NCBI GenBank assembly: GCA_008932955.1
Contig: WBXE01000127.1
Coordinates: 1 to 6,809, forward strand
Source of the DNA: Verrucomicrobiota bacterium
GTDB lineage: Bacteria > Verrucomicrobiota > Verrucomicrobiia > Verrucomicrobiales > Akkermansiaceae
Length of the DNA: 6,809 nucleotides
Direction: 5' to 3'
Within the stretch, counting starts at the first letter, position 1; each line of letters starts with the position of its first letter. Under the pieces are notes generated by a model. That model was not told where the DNA came from and did not search any database. It worked only from the letters and a program-made list of their open reading frames with translations. Of the stretch, positions 1 to 6,503 are shown in pieces. The translations under genes were made by a program, and so were the position numbers.

Positions 1-82
1 TCACGGTTTGATAGGATTCCGGCAGGCTGTGGTCTTCGCCGCGCGAATCCTGCGATGGCGTGCTGGCGGCTGGCGTCTTCAT
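1..82 (-). CDS. 5' end of a leftward gene, product unknown (partial)
   Basis: A minus-strand ATG at 82 opens a frame of 27 codons that runs off the left edge. The peptide begins MKTPAASTPSQ and continues SRGEDHSLPESYQTV; it is polar, rich in Ser, Pro and Ala, and has no signal peptide or membrane segment in the visible part. An in-frame TAG lies immediately upstream of the ATG, so this is the earliest ATG available in the frame. About three quarters of the codons end in G or C, as expected for a gene in this GC-rich context. A fair promoter lies upstream (177-205). A competing minus-strand frame starts with ATG at 152, has GGAG close upstream and is also open to the edge, but its third positions are less GC-rich. 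I do not recognise either product. Which frame is real, and whether either is, cannot be settled from so short a piece. Confidence 0.42.
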   Translation of the reverse strand, partial: MKTPAASTPSQDSRGEDHSLPESYQTV

Positions 83-176
83 CTAAAGTCTGTTTCGGGT
101 AATGGTGCTCGTGACAGTCGGTGGTGACGCGGAAATTCCTGGTTGGATTCATCGCTCCAAGACAGCCGTCGTCGTG

Positions 177-205
177 CTTATGGCGGCCATCCCACCCCAT
201 GTCAA
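177..205 (-). promoter_or_regulatory. candidate sigma70-type promoter for the leftward gene at the left edge
   Basis: On the minus strand a perfect -35 hexamer TTGACA (205-200) is followed after 17 bases by CATAAG (182-177), a 4 of 6 match to TATAAT. This places a transcription start near 170 and leaves a leader of roughly 90 bases before the ATG at 82. The spacing is ideal and the direction fits the partial gene. The -10 is only moderate, so this is a prediction from sequence alone. Confidence 0.4.
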
Positions 206-291
206 GCAGGGCGAGTCAAGAAAGGAGGTATCAGCAACCCGCAGGACAGCTTGCCACACAACTTCTAACCCTAGAGCCGCGCACAATAACA

Positions 292-329
292 ACTGTCGCA
301 AGGCATCTGAGATGCGTTGTAGCGGCAGT
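292..329 (+). other. nested stem-loop around a 13-base palindrome
   Basis: GCATCT (303-308) and AGATGC (310-315) form a perfect palindrome around one central G. Around it, ACTGTCGC (292-299) can pair with GCGGCAGT (322-329) through eight pairs, one of them G-U on the plus strand. On the minus strand the same position is a C-A mismatch, so an RNA fold would favour the plus strand. The inner part could equally be a binding site for a dimeric regulator. Function is unknown. Confidence 0.35.
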
Positions 330-334
330 CTGTG

Positions 335-387
335 ACCGCCAATGTGAATGAAATGGCGTTTGTTGACAACTCTGGTTCATTGGCGGT
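335..387. repeat. 10-base inverted repeat with 33-base spacer
   Basis: ACCGCCAATG (335-344) is repeated in inverse orientation as CATTGGCGGT (378-387). The spacer includes a GTTGACAAC palindrome at 362-370. The element lies downstream of the helicase gene and lacks a T-run, so a classical terminator is not supported. It may be a transcript-end stem or part of a structured intergenic element together with 292-329. Confidence 0.4.
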
Positions 388-472
388 TCTAGGGCCTCGG
401 CGGTCATAGACTCGCCGCTAGAAAGCGACAGATATTCTTGCGCGGCCGTTTGGCGATGGTCTGGTGAGCGAG

Positions 473-3400
473 TCAACGCAGACCCGGGCCGTCGTCCATC
501 ATGGCCCGCAGGTCAGCCTCGCTCAGGCCCGGGGCTTCGCTCAGGCCGGCCTCGTCGATGGCGGAGGCCAGGCTGCGTTTTTTTGCCTGCAGGCGCAGCA
601 CTTTCTCCTCGACGGTGCCGCGGGTGAGCAGGCGGTACACCGTGACCGGGCGGGTCTGGCCGATGCGGTGGGCGCGGTCGCTGGCTTGGGCCTCGGCTGC
701 CGGATTCCACCACGGATCGAAGTGAATGACGGTGTCTGCGGCGGTGAGATTGAGGCCGTAGCCGCCGGCTTTGAGGCTGATCAAAAACACCGCTGGTCCG
801 TCGCTGGATTGGAAGCGATCGACCAATTCCTGGCGCTTGCGGGTCTGCCCATCGAGCCGCAGGCTGGCCTGGCCGCGTTCCACCAGACAATCCTCGATTT
901 CCCGCAATTGGGTCTGAAATTGACTGAATACGAGCACCTTGTGATTTCCCGCCATGGCTTCATCGAGCAATTCAAGGAGGCGCTGGAGCTTGGCGGAGCG
1001 CTGGGCGATGGGCAGGCGTTTGAAACGCTCGTCGCCGAGCAATGCCAAGTCGCAGCAAGTTTGGCGCAGGCGCAACAGGGCGGTGAGCAGCCGCATGCGT
1101 GCGGCACCCGCTTGGCCCGCATCCTGGATCGTGTCGACCTGTTGGCGGCCGGCCACCAGCAATTCGCGATAGACGCTTTGCTGCTCGGGGCTGAGGTCGC
1201 AGAATTCGTCGATGATGAGTTTGGAGGGCAATTCGGGTGCCACCTGTTCCTTGGTGCGGCGGAGCAGGAAAGGCGCGGTTTTGAGGCGCAGCCGCTCGAG
1301 CAGGGCGGGCATCGGCTCGCCGGAAACGAGTGGCAATTCGTAGCGTTCGCGGAATTCTTGGCGGCTGCCCAGCCAACCGGGGAGGATAAATCGGAAGATC
1401 GACCACAAGTCGCGCACGCCGTTTTCCACCGGGGTGCCGGTGAGGGCGACGCGGCGGGCGGCCCGCAATTTTGCCAGGGCCTTGGCGTGATCGGTGTCGG
1501 GGTTGCGCATCAAACTCGCCTCATCCACCACCACCAAGGCGTACTCGCGCCGCAGGTGCCAGGCCAGGTCGCGGGCCAAGGTCGCATAACTCGTTAAAAT
1601 CACCTCACCGGCGCTTACACGCTCGCGTTGGGCATCGCGCCCGCTGCCATGCAAGATGCGCACCCGCCGGCCCGGCGCAAAGCGCGCTATCTCAGCCCGC
1701 CAGTTGCCCAGCAGCGAGGTGGTAGCCACCACCAAGACCAGCGGCTCGGCAGACGAATCCGGGCAGGATGCCTGGTCCACCGTGGCGCGACCATCCTGCC
1801 TGCCGCCATTCTTCCTCGCCTCACCCGTGGTTAAATACTCGAATAATCGCTCGATTAAAACGATTGTTTGAATCGTCTTCCCAAGGCCCATGTCATCGGC
1901 GAGAAGGGCGCCACCGAAGCGTTCGACGCGGTCCCAGAGCCAGCCCGAACCGTGAGCTTGATAGGGCCGCAATTCCGCATCGATGGCGGCCGGTATTGGG
2001 TCGTGTGAAAATATGTCTGATTGGCTGGTTGCCAACGACTTGTCGAGTTTTTTACGCAGTTCATGAATCAGCTCGCCGGTGCGGGCCGAGGCGGTGAAAT
2101 GGCCGCCTTGCTGGCGCACATCGAGCTCGGCGAATAGCGGTTCGATGAGGTCGGAAACCTCGCTGGAAATGATCAGACGACGGGCGTTTTGTGACGCAGT
2201 GGTTGTTTTCCCTGAAGCCAATAGGCGGCGAATATCGGCGGCCGGGATGACTTCCCCAACATTCGATTGAAACGAAAGGTTGAAATCCAACCAATCCTCG
2301 CCGGAGCTGAGGATTTCGATTTTGGGTTCGACGAGGACGATTTGGCGCTGTGCGAGACGAAAGTGTTCGCGCTCGGTGACGGTCCAGGAGCGGTGGAGTC
2401 CGGGGAGGGTGTGGGTGAGGAAGTGGATAATGGCGGATTCGCCGTGCAGCGTCCACAGACCGCTGGTCGGATCGGCGGTGACAAATCCGGCATGCGCGAG
2501 CCTGGAGGCGGCGCGATTTTCCGCCTCCAAATCGCGGATTTCGCAGTGCTGCTCGTCGCTGAGGCGGGGCAAGCCGGGCAGGGTGGTCTGGCCGGGCGGG
2601 ACTGGGGGAGCGCCGGGATAGAGGATGGCGAGGTTGGCCTCGAGGTGTTGGAGCGAGCCATCCAAGGTGAGTGCCACGGTGAAGGGTGCAGCGGTGAAGT
2701 GGAGGGCGTCGAGCCAGCAATCCGCGGGGAAGGCGAGCCATTCCTGCCAAGTCTCAAGCCGGGCGAGAAATGCTTGCGTTGGCAATTCAACGGGGCGGCC
2801 GGCGATGAGTTCGCCGAGTGGGTCGGCGAGGCCGGGCGGGATGGAGCCCGGGCCGATGTGGGTGAGGGCATCAGGCGCGAGTTGCCAGCAGTGGCCGGCG
2901 AGAATCACCCGCGGGTGGGCGGCATGTTGCGGGATGAGCCGCAGGCTGGGCGCCTGGTGGGTTAATTCACGGATCGCTAGGGTGCCGGCGGCGCGGATTT
3001 CCAATGGCCCGCGGTCTTTGCCGACGCTGATGCGCGGGTGGCCAGTGAGTGCCTCCAAAAATCCACTCAGCGCAACGCCTTCGAGTTGGAGATGCAACGG
3101 GGATTTAGCAATGCCACCGGCAGCGGCCAGCCAGCCGCTGAGGGCCGGGTCGGCCGCTACGGATCCGGCGCTGTGGCTGAGGGTGGCGGCGAGCCGGCCA
3201 CGGACGAGGGCGTCGCGCCAGTTGGGGGCCAGCAAAATATCCCAGGCCTGGGGAGCGGTCGTGCCTAGCGGCGGTGGCTGATGGGTTAGCGCGGGTATGC
3301 CGGGCTGTGGGGTTAGTGCGGGCGTGCCGTGCAGTGCGGCGAGCCCCACCGCAACGGCATGTGCGCAAACGGCACCGCTGGCTTGGTTGTCCGGGCAGGA

Positions 3401-3598
3401 ACAGCGGGTCTCAAAAGCGCTGGCAGAGGTGACGCGCACGCTGACGCGCCGCAAGATCCGGCCCTCGCGCACACTGCCTTGCCAGCCGTCGGGGGTGGAT
3501 TTCACCATGCTGGCGGCACCGGTCGCGCAGAGGGACTGACCCGCTTTGAAGGCCTGCCATGAGGCCGCGCCCCGCAAGGTTGATTCCGTCCAGCTCAT
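473..3598 (-). CDS. SNF2-family DEAD/DEAH-type helicase (Swi2/Snf2 ATPase) with N-terminal SWIM zinc finger
   Basis: The product is 1041 residues and a cytoplasmic ATP-dependent DNA or nucleoprotein translocase by family; the actual substrate is unknown. Near the N-terminus is a SWIM finger, C66-x-C68-x9-C78-x-H80. A long middle part (about 100-520) ends in a region like the bacterial SNF2-associated domain. The two-lobe ATPase then follows: motif I DDMGLGKT (568-575, Walker lysine 574), motif II DEAS (692-695), motif III LTGTP (719-723), VLVFSQF near 890, SLKAGGYGLNLT (941-952) and motif VI DRAHRIGQ (974-981). The frame is open up to 3712, but the ATG at 3598 avoids overlap with the upstream gene and gives an N-terminus (MSWTES...) typical of such helicases. 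No Shine-Dalgarno is visible. Two oddities: motif II has Ser where Gln or His is usual, and residues about 589-617 are an extra loop built from a palindromic repeat. The small membrane-protein gene ends 56 bases upstream. Confidence 0.95.
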   Translation of the reverse strand: MSWTESTLRGAASWQAFKAGQSLCATGAASMVKSTPDGWQGSVREGRILRRVSVRVTSASAFETRCSCPDNQASGAVCAHAVAVGLAALHGTPALTPQPGIPALTHQPPPLGTTAPQAWDILLAPNWRDALVRGRLAATLSHSAGSVAADPALSGWLAAAGGIAKSPLHLQLEGVALSGFLEALTGHPRISVGKDRGPLEIRAAGTLAIRELTHQAPSLRLIPQHAAHPRVILAGHCWQLAPDALTHIGPGSIPPGLADPLGELIAGRPVELPTQAFLARLETWQEWLAFPADCWLDALHFTAAPFTVALTLDGSLQHLEANLAILYPGAPPVPPGQTTLPGLPRLSDEQHCEIRDLEAENRAASRLAHAGFVTADPTSGLWTLHGESAIIHFLTHTLPGLHRSWTVTEREHFRLAQRQIVLVEPKIEILSSGEDWLDFNLSFQSNVGEVIPAADIRRLLASGKTTTASQNARRLIISSEVSDLIEPLFAELDVRQQGGHFTASARTGELIHELRKKLDKSLATSQSDIFSHDPIPAAIDAELRPYQAHGSGWLWDRVERFGGALLADDMGLGKTIQTIVLIERLFEYLTTGEARKNGGRQDGRATVDQASCPDSSAEPLVLVVATTSLLGNWRAEIARFAPGRRVRILHGSGRDAQRERVSAGEVILTSYATLARDLAWHLRREYALVVVDEASLMRNPDTDHAKALAKLRAARRVALTGTPVENGVRDLWSIFRFILPGWLGSRQEFRERYELPLVSGEPMPALLERLRLKTAPFLLRRTKEQVAPELPSKLIIDEFCDLSPEQQSVYRELLVAGRQQVDTIQDAGQAGAARMRLLTALLRLRQTCCDLALLGDERFKRLPIAQRSAKLQRLLELLDEAMAGNHKVLVFSQFQTQLREIEDCLVERGQASLRLDGQTRKRQELVDRFQSSDGPAVFLISLKAGGYGLNLTAADTVIHFDPWWNPAAEAQASDRAHRIGQTRPVTVYRLLTRGTVEEKVLRLQAKKRSLASAIDEAGLSEAPGLSEADLRAMMDDGPGLR
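1762..1800. repeat. palindromic repeat inserted in frame in the helicase gene
   Basis: GGCAGGATG (1762-1770) and CATCCTGCC (1792-1800) form a perfect 9-base inverted repeat, and the spacer contains a second palindrome, CCACCGTGG (1777-1785). Read in the gene frame, the element encodes QDGRATVDQASCP at residues about 600-613. It lies in a loop between motif I and the following TSLLGNW strand that is usually much shorter in SNF2 ATPases. From memory, peptides of the QDGRAT/QASCLP type recur in many unrelated Verrucomicrobiota proteins and intergenic regions, which suggests a dispersed palindromic element. That link has not been verified. Confidence 0.6.
3283..3329 (-). repeat. imperfect 27-base tandem repeat encoding a 9-residue linker repeat
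   Basis: A 20-base core at 3283-3302 recurs at 3310-3329 with three mismatches and a 27-base period. In the helicase protein it gives GTPALTPQP followed by GIPALTHQP (residues about 91-108), just after the SWIM finger. The segment is proline-rich and probably a flexible linker between the zinc finger and the middle domain. Confidence 0.5.
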
Positions 3599-3654
3599 GC
3601 GCGGGGCACAGTGCAGGCCAAGCCGCCGCGGCGCAAGAACGGATCGTGGGTGTT

Positions 3655-3981
3655 TCAGTCCGTCAATCTTGTTGACGGCTTGGACCAATTCAAACCTTTG
3701 TGTTGGCGCCAACTCCGATAGGCCTTGGCTTGCTCGCTTTTTGGCAGCAGCAGGCGCGCCGGATCTTCACCTAGAAATGTCTCGAACTCGCCCCTCGCTG
3801 CGGTGGCCCGGCCATCCGCGGCGGCCGTCGCAGATGTTGGCGCGCCTTTGGGTGATTGGAGCGCGCGTTCAATGCGCCGCAGGCAGCGACCGTTACGGAT
3901 CACCGCCGCTAACAAGAACAACAGGCATCCCGCAGACACTGCGAGCAGAATGAGGCTAGCCAAACTTTCCGTCTCTGACAT
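3655..3981 (-). CDS. small single-pass membrane protein of unknown function
   Basis: This 108-residue product begins MSETESLASL, followed by one hydrophobic helix at residues about 7-28 and then a basic stretch (RNGRCLRRIERAL) that predicts the C-terminal part stays in the cytoplasm. An Ala/Thr/Gly-rich linker (about 45-63) leads to a compact charged C-terminal segment, FETFLGEDPARLLLPKSEQ, then AYRSWRQHKGLNW. That ordered end looks like a conserved motif, although I cannot name the family. The frame is open upstream to 4176, but the upstream part is built from the intergenic repeats, so I take the ATG at 3981. The best Shine-Dalgarno (AGGAG, minus strand 4009-4005) is 23 bases from that ATG and 5 bases from an in-frame ATC at 3999, so the start may lie slightly upstream. 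The helicase begins 56 bases downstream and may be co-transcribed. Confidence 0.68.
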   Translation of the reverse strand: MSETESLASLILLAVSAGCLLFLLAAVIRNGRCLRRIERALQSPKGAPTSATAAADGRATAARGEFETFLGEDPARLLLPKSEQAKAYRSWRQHKGLNWSKPSTRLTD

Positions 3982-4037
3982 GCGTGCAAGGCTGGCGATG
4001 GTTGCTCCTCTCGCCAAGTCAATAGTTTGGCGGCTTT

Positions 4038-4141
4038 TGTCGTCGTCCGGAAGGATCGGCCATGAACCGAGCCTGCGGCACTTAGGGAGCGACGACGTTA
4101 CTGTCGTCGTGCGGAAGGATAGGCCATGAACCGAACCTGCG
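4038..4141 (-). repeat. imperfect 40-base direct repeat in the intergenic region
   Basis: The segments 4038-4077 and 4102-4141 match at 37 of 40 positions and are offset by 64 bases. Both contain the core GGAAGGAT-N-GGCCATGAACCGA. They lie in the space between the cytochrome gene and the small membrane-protein gene. The differences are single substitutions, so the copies are related by duplication or both belong to a dispersed repeat family. Neither contains a recognisable gene. Confidence 0.75.
4090..4109. repeat. 7-base-pair stem-loop
   Basis: CGACGAC (4090-4096) pairs with GTCGTCG (4103-4109) across a 6-base loop, GTTACT. It straddles the start of the second copy of the 40-base direct repeat. 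There is no adjacent T-run on either strand, so I do not call it a terminator. Confidence 0.5.
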
Positions 4142-4157
4142 AACTCCTTCATGGGCC
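4122..4157. repeat. stem-loop with GGCCATGAA/TTCATGGGCC arms
   Basis: GGCCATGAA (4122-4130) can pair with TTCATGGGCC (4148-4157) with a single bulged base and a 17-base loop. It overlaps the end of the second 40-base repeat. It forms the middle member of three consecutive hairpins in this spacer. Confidence 0.45.
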
Positions 4158-4163
4158 GCGCTT

Positions 4164-4200
4164 CCGCTACCACCACAAGAATGTGGTGGCTCCTTAGCGG
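4164..4200 (-). repeat. strong hairpin downstream of the cytochrome gene
   Basis: CCGCTA plus CCACCACA (4164-4177) pair with TGTGGTGG (4182-4189) and TAGCGG (4195-4200). The result is 14 base pairs with a 4-base loop and one 5-base bulge on one side. It starts about 35 bases after the cytochrome stop codon as read on the minus strand. No U-tract follows, so it would act as a transcript-end stabiliser or be a mobile repeat rather than a classical intrinsic terminator. Confidence 0.6.
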
Positions 4201-4235
4201 CCAAGGTACTTGTCCTTTTCAGGTTGATGCGTCCC

Positions 4236-6452
4236 TCACTGCCCGATCGAGCGCAGCAGGGCGGCGGCTTGCTGATGGGCTGGGTTGCGTTGGAGGGCGT
4301 CGCGGGCGGCGGCGGCGGCAGCGTTGGATTGGCCGAGGCGCTGATAGATGGTGGCCAGAGCATATGGCGGCTCTGGATCAGCGGGTCCGAGTGTCGAGGC
4401 GTTGCGCAATGAGATAATGGCCGCCGCCTCATGGCCTTGGCTGGACAACAACAGGCCAAGGTTGTAGTAGGCCCTTGCAAAGCGCGGATTGAGGCGGATC
4501 GCCTCGCGCAACTGCGCTTCGCTGCCTGCCTCGTCGCCGAGCTCGGCCAAGGCCAGCGCCCTTAGGTAGGGGATTTCCGGATCCTTGGGGGCAATTTTTG
4601 CCGCTTCGGCCAGCACCGGAATGGCTTCGCGGGTGCGGCCCGCACCTGCCAGATAGACTGCCAGTTCTTGCCGCGCCACAGCCGATCCCTGGTCCCAGTC
4701 GGCAGCCTTGTGCAGGTGAGCTTCCGCCGCCGCCCCCTCGCCGCGATGGCGGGCCAAGCGCGCCAAGCGCATCTGCCCAGCGGGCTGGTCGCCTTGGTGT
4801 TGCGCCACCTTTTCCAGGTCCAAGAGCAAGGCGTCGTCTTTGGGCAGGCGGTCGAGCGCCCCCCAGCCGGCGTCGAGGCGCACCGATCTAACTGGATCCT
4901 TGGATAAACGTGCCCACTGGGTGCCGGAGGCTGGCACCCGAGCTAACAGGAATGCGGCGGCCCCGCGTGCCAGTGGATCCGGGCTGGCAGCGGCCTTCTC
5001 GGCGCGCTGGGTGACGCGTGGGTCCTCCGCCCATGGTTCCATCAGGCGCAGCAAGGTCGCCTGCCAGGCGGTGTTGTCCTCAAGGTCAAACGCCGCTAAC
5101 AACTTGTCCATGGCCTCGGGCTTGTCGGCATAAGCCGCCGCCACCGCCCGGGTGCGCTCCCGTGCCAACGGCTTTTTCGTGGGCCCGTACCATTTGTTAG
5201 TCCACTCAATCTGCCAGTCCAGTCCCTTGTCGGCATGGCAGGTGTTGCAGGCGTTGGGGGTGCCCAGTTCTTTTGTTAGTACGGGGTCTGGGCTGGGAAA
5301 CCGGTGGTCGCTGCGGGCATCGCGGCCCATGTAGATGGATTTGGGCATGTGGCAGTCCACGCAGCGGCTGCCGGCGCTGCCCGGTTTGTGGAATGAATGT
5401 GCCAGCGGGTCGATGACGATGGCGCCGCGCAGGCCGCTGGCGTGGCATTGCATGCACAACGTGTTCGTTTCCACGGCGGGTTTGCCGCCCTTGGGGGTGG
5501 CGGCGTGGGGGGCATGGCAATCGATGCAGGAAATCCCCTTGTGGCCCATGCGCGAGAGCAACAGCGAGGTGAAGTTGTAATCCTCGTCGATCTGCTGCCC
5601 ATCCGGATGATAGAGGCCAGGCTGGCTCGGCAACGCCAGGCTGTAGTGGTCAAAAAAATTATCGCCTATCAGGAATTTTTCATCCAGTTCCTCGCGCCGG
5701 CTGTGGCAGGTGGCGCAGGCATGCATCCACTGCTGGGGCGTGTACTTTTTCTTAAAATCCACGATGCATTCGTTAGGCCGGCGTGAGTCCTGCGACGGCC
5801 CGTGGCATTGGGTGCAGCCGACGCCTTGTTCGAGCCAGCGGGTGGCGTAGCCGTCGGTTTCGGGCAGATAGTTTTTGCGATACTGGGTGAAGTGGCAAGC
5901 GGCGCACTGGCTATTCCAGTTCATGCCGCGTTGCGTCCAATGCCCCCATTCCTGCGGTTTGCGCTGGTCGCTTCCAAACATACTGAACCATTCCTGTTTG
6001 GTTGGGTCCCAAGCGGCGTCGGGCACCTGGTAGCGACCGTTGCCGAAATCCAGCACGTATTGGATGAGTGGCCGGTAGCCGATGGCCATGGGGGGAGCCA
6101 GCGCGATGGGTGGCACTTTTGAGTTATCATCATGCCATTGGATGCGCGGGGCACTCTCGCCGCCGGTAAATTTCCAGTGGATATTGCCCAGATCCAATGG
6201 CTTGGCCCGAAACGCCCATGCGTCCTCTAGCGAACCCACCTTGCGATGGGCCAAAGCATGCATCGAGCCCCGCCACACCTGATCCGCCGCCTGATGACAG
6301 GCACTGCACTCAGTCGATTTCGCCAACTGCGGCAGCGCAGCAGCCTCCGGCCCTGCATGGCCGGTTTTGCGCCCGCACGAGCCAAGCCCGAGTGCCAGCG
6401 GAATGGCTAACAACAGCATCCGGCAAATCATCACACGCCAGATGTGCGCCAA
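4236..6452 (-). CDS. octahaem c-type cytochrome lipoprotein with HEAT-like and TPR C-terminus
   Basis: The product is 738 residues from a TTG start at 6452. ATG codons at 6431 (residue 8) and 6419 (residue 12) are alternatives; the start at residue 8 leaves a clean lipoprotein signal, MICRMLLLAIPLALGLGSC, with lipid-bearing Cys 26. A GAGGTG stands almost touching the TTG. Eight CXXCH haem sites have their first Cys at 49, 183, 213, 246, 309, 333, 364 and 402. There is no CXXCK site, unlike classical NrfA nitrite reductases. The segment CVDCHMPK...DHRFPSP (364-388) is typical of the cytochrome c554/NrfA-like multihaem superfamily, which suggests periplasmic or surface electron transfer. Residues about 430-545 look like HEAT-type helical repeats. 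Residues 556-726 hold about five TPRs, four of them in an exact 34-residue register (591, 625, 659, 693), probably for partner binding. Substrate and redox partner are unknown. Confidence 0.95.
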   Translation of the reverse strand: MAHIWRVMICRMLLLAIPLALGLGSCGRKTGHAGPEAAALPQLAKSTECSACHQAADQVWRGSMHALAHRKVGSLEDAWAFRAKPLDLGNIHWKFTGGESAPRIQWHDDNSKVPPIALAPPMAIGYRPLIQYVLDFGNGRYQVPDAAWDPTKQEWFSMFGSDQRKPQEWGHWTQRGMNWNSQCAACHFTQYRKNYLPETDGYATRWLEQGVGCTQCHGPSQDSRRPNECIVDFKKKYTPQQWMHACATCHSRREELDEKFLIGDNFFDHYSLALPSQPGLYHPDGQQIDEDYNFTSLLLSRMGHKGISCIDCHAPHAATPKGGKPAVETNTLCMQCHASGLRGAIVIDPLAHSFHKPGSAGSRCVDCHMPKSIYMGRDARSDHRFPSPDPVLTKELGTPNACNTCHADKGLDWQIEWTNKWYGPTKKPLARERTRAVAAAYADKPEAMDKLLAAFDLEDNTAWQATLLRLMEPWAEDPRVTQRAEKAAASPDPLARGAAAFLLARVPASGTQWARLSKDPVRSVRLDAGWGALDRLPKDDALLLDLEKVAQHQGDQPAGQMRLARLARHRGEGAAAEAHLHKAADWDQGSAVARQELAVYLAGAGRTREAIPVLAEAAKIAPKDPEIPYLRALALAELGDEAGSEAQLREAIRLNPRFARAYYNLGLLLSSQGHEAAAIISLRNASTLGPADPEPPYALATIYQRLGQSNAAAAAARDALQRNPAHQQAAALLRSIGQ

Positions 6453-6503
6453 TCCACCTCACCCGGCAAGTCTCAATTCCTGGCTGCCGCGTCCCGCCTA
6501 GGG

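Larger units (their letters stand above)
83..472. other. intergenic region with inverted repeats, no convincing gene
   Basis: This stretch of 390 bases lies between the helicase stop codon and the start of the leftward gene. Short open frames on both strands (plus 102-335 and 121-351, minus 231-476) have no recognisable domains and unremarkable codon use, so I do not call genes. It holds the promoter at 177-205, a 13-base palindrome at 303-315 nested in a longer stem at 292-329, and a 10-base inverted repeat at 335-387. No stem followed by a T-tract was found, so there is no clear intrinsic terminator for the helicase gene. A plus-strand TTGACA at 363-368 lacks a -10 partner. Confidence 0.5.

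Noticed and set aside
221..228. AAAGGAGG as a ribosome binding site for a plus-strand gene
   Set aside because: No ATG, GTG or TTG with a sustained open frame follows at a suitable distance.
363..368. Plus-strand TTGACA as a promoter
   Set aside because: No acceptable -10 at 16 to 18 bases and no plus-strand gene downstream.
578..584. Run of seven T (A7 in the helicase mRNA) as a frameshift site
   Set aside because: The frame continues normally through Lys-Lys-Arg to a natural C-terminus, and no alternative frame product is plausible.
464..1597. 377-codon plus-strand open frame antisense to the helicase
   Set aside because: It lies entirely opposite the helicase C-terminal lobe, whose motifs are unmistakable. 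GC-rich third positions suppress stops on the opposite strand, and the translation has no recognisable domain.
2267..2965. 232-codon plus-strand open frame antisense to the helicase middle domain
   Set aside because: It is a shadow of the real gene; the Gly/Glu-rich translation mirrors Pro/Leu/Ser-rich codons of the helicase.
3599..3712. Extension of the helicase N-terminus to the ATG at 3712
   Set aside because: It would overlap the small membrane-protein gene by 58 bases, and the extra 38 residues have no family-like character. The ATG at 3598 gives a typical start.
4164..4200. Rho-independent terminator for the cytochrome gene
   Set aside because: The stem is strong but the bases after it on the minus strand are AAGCGCGG rather than a U-run.
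4082..4480. 132-codon minus-strand frame across the repeat region and the cytochrome 3' end
   Set aside because: Part of it overlaps the TPR coding region in another frame and the rest is translated repeat and hairpin sequence.
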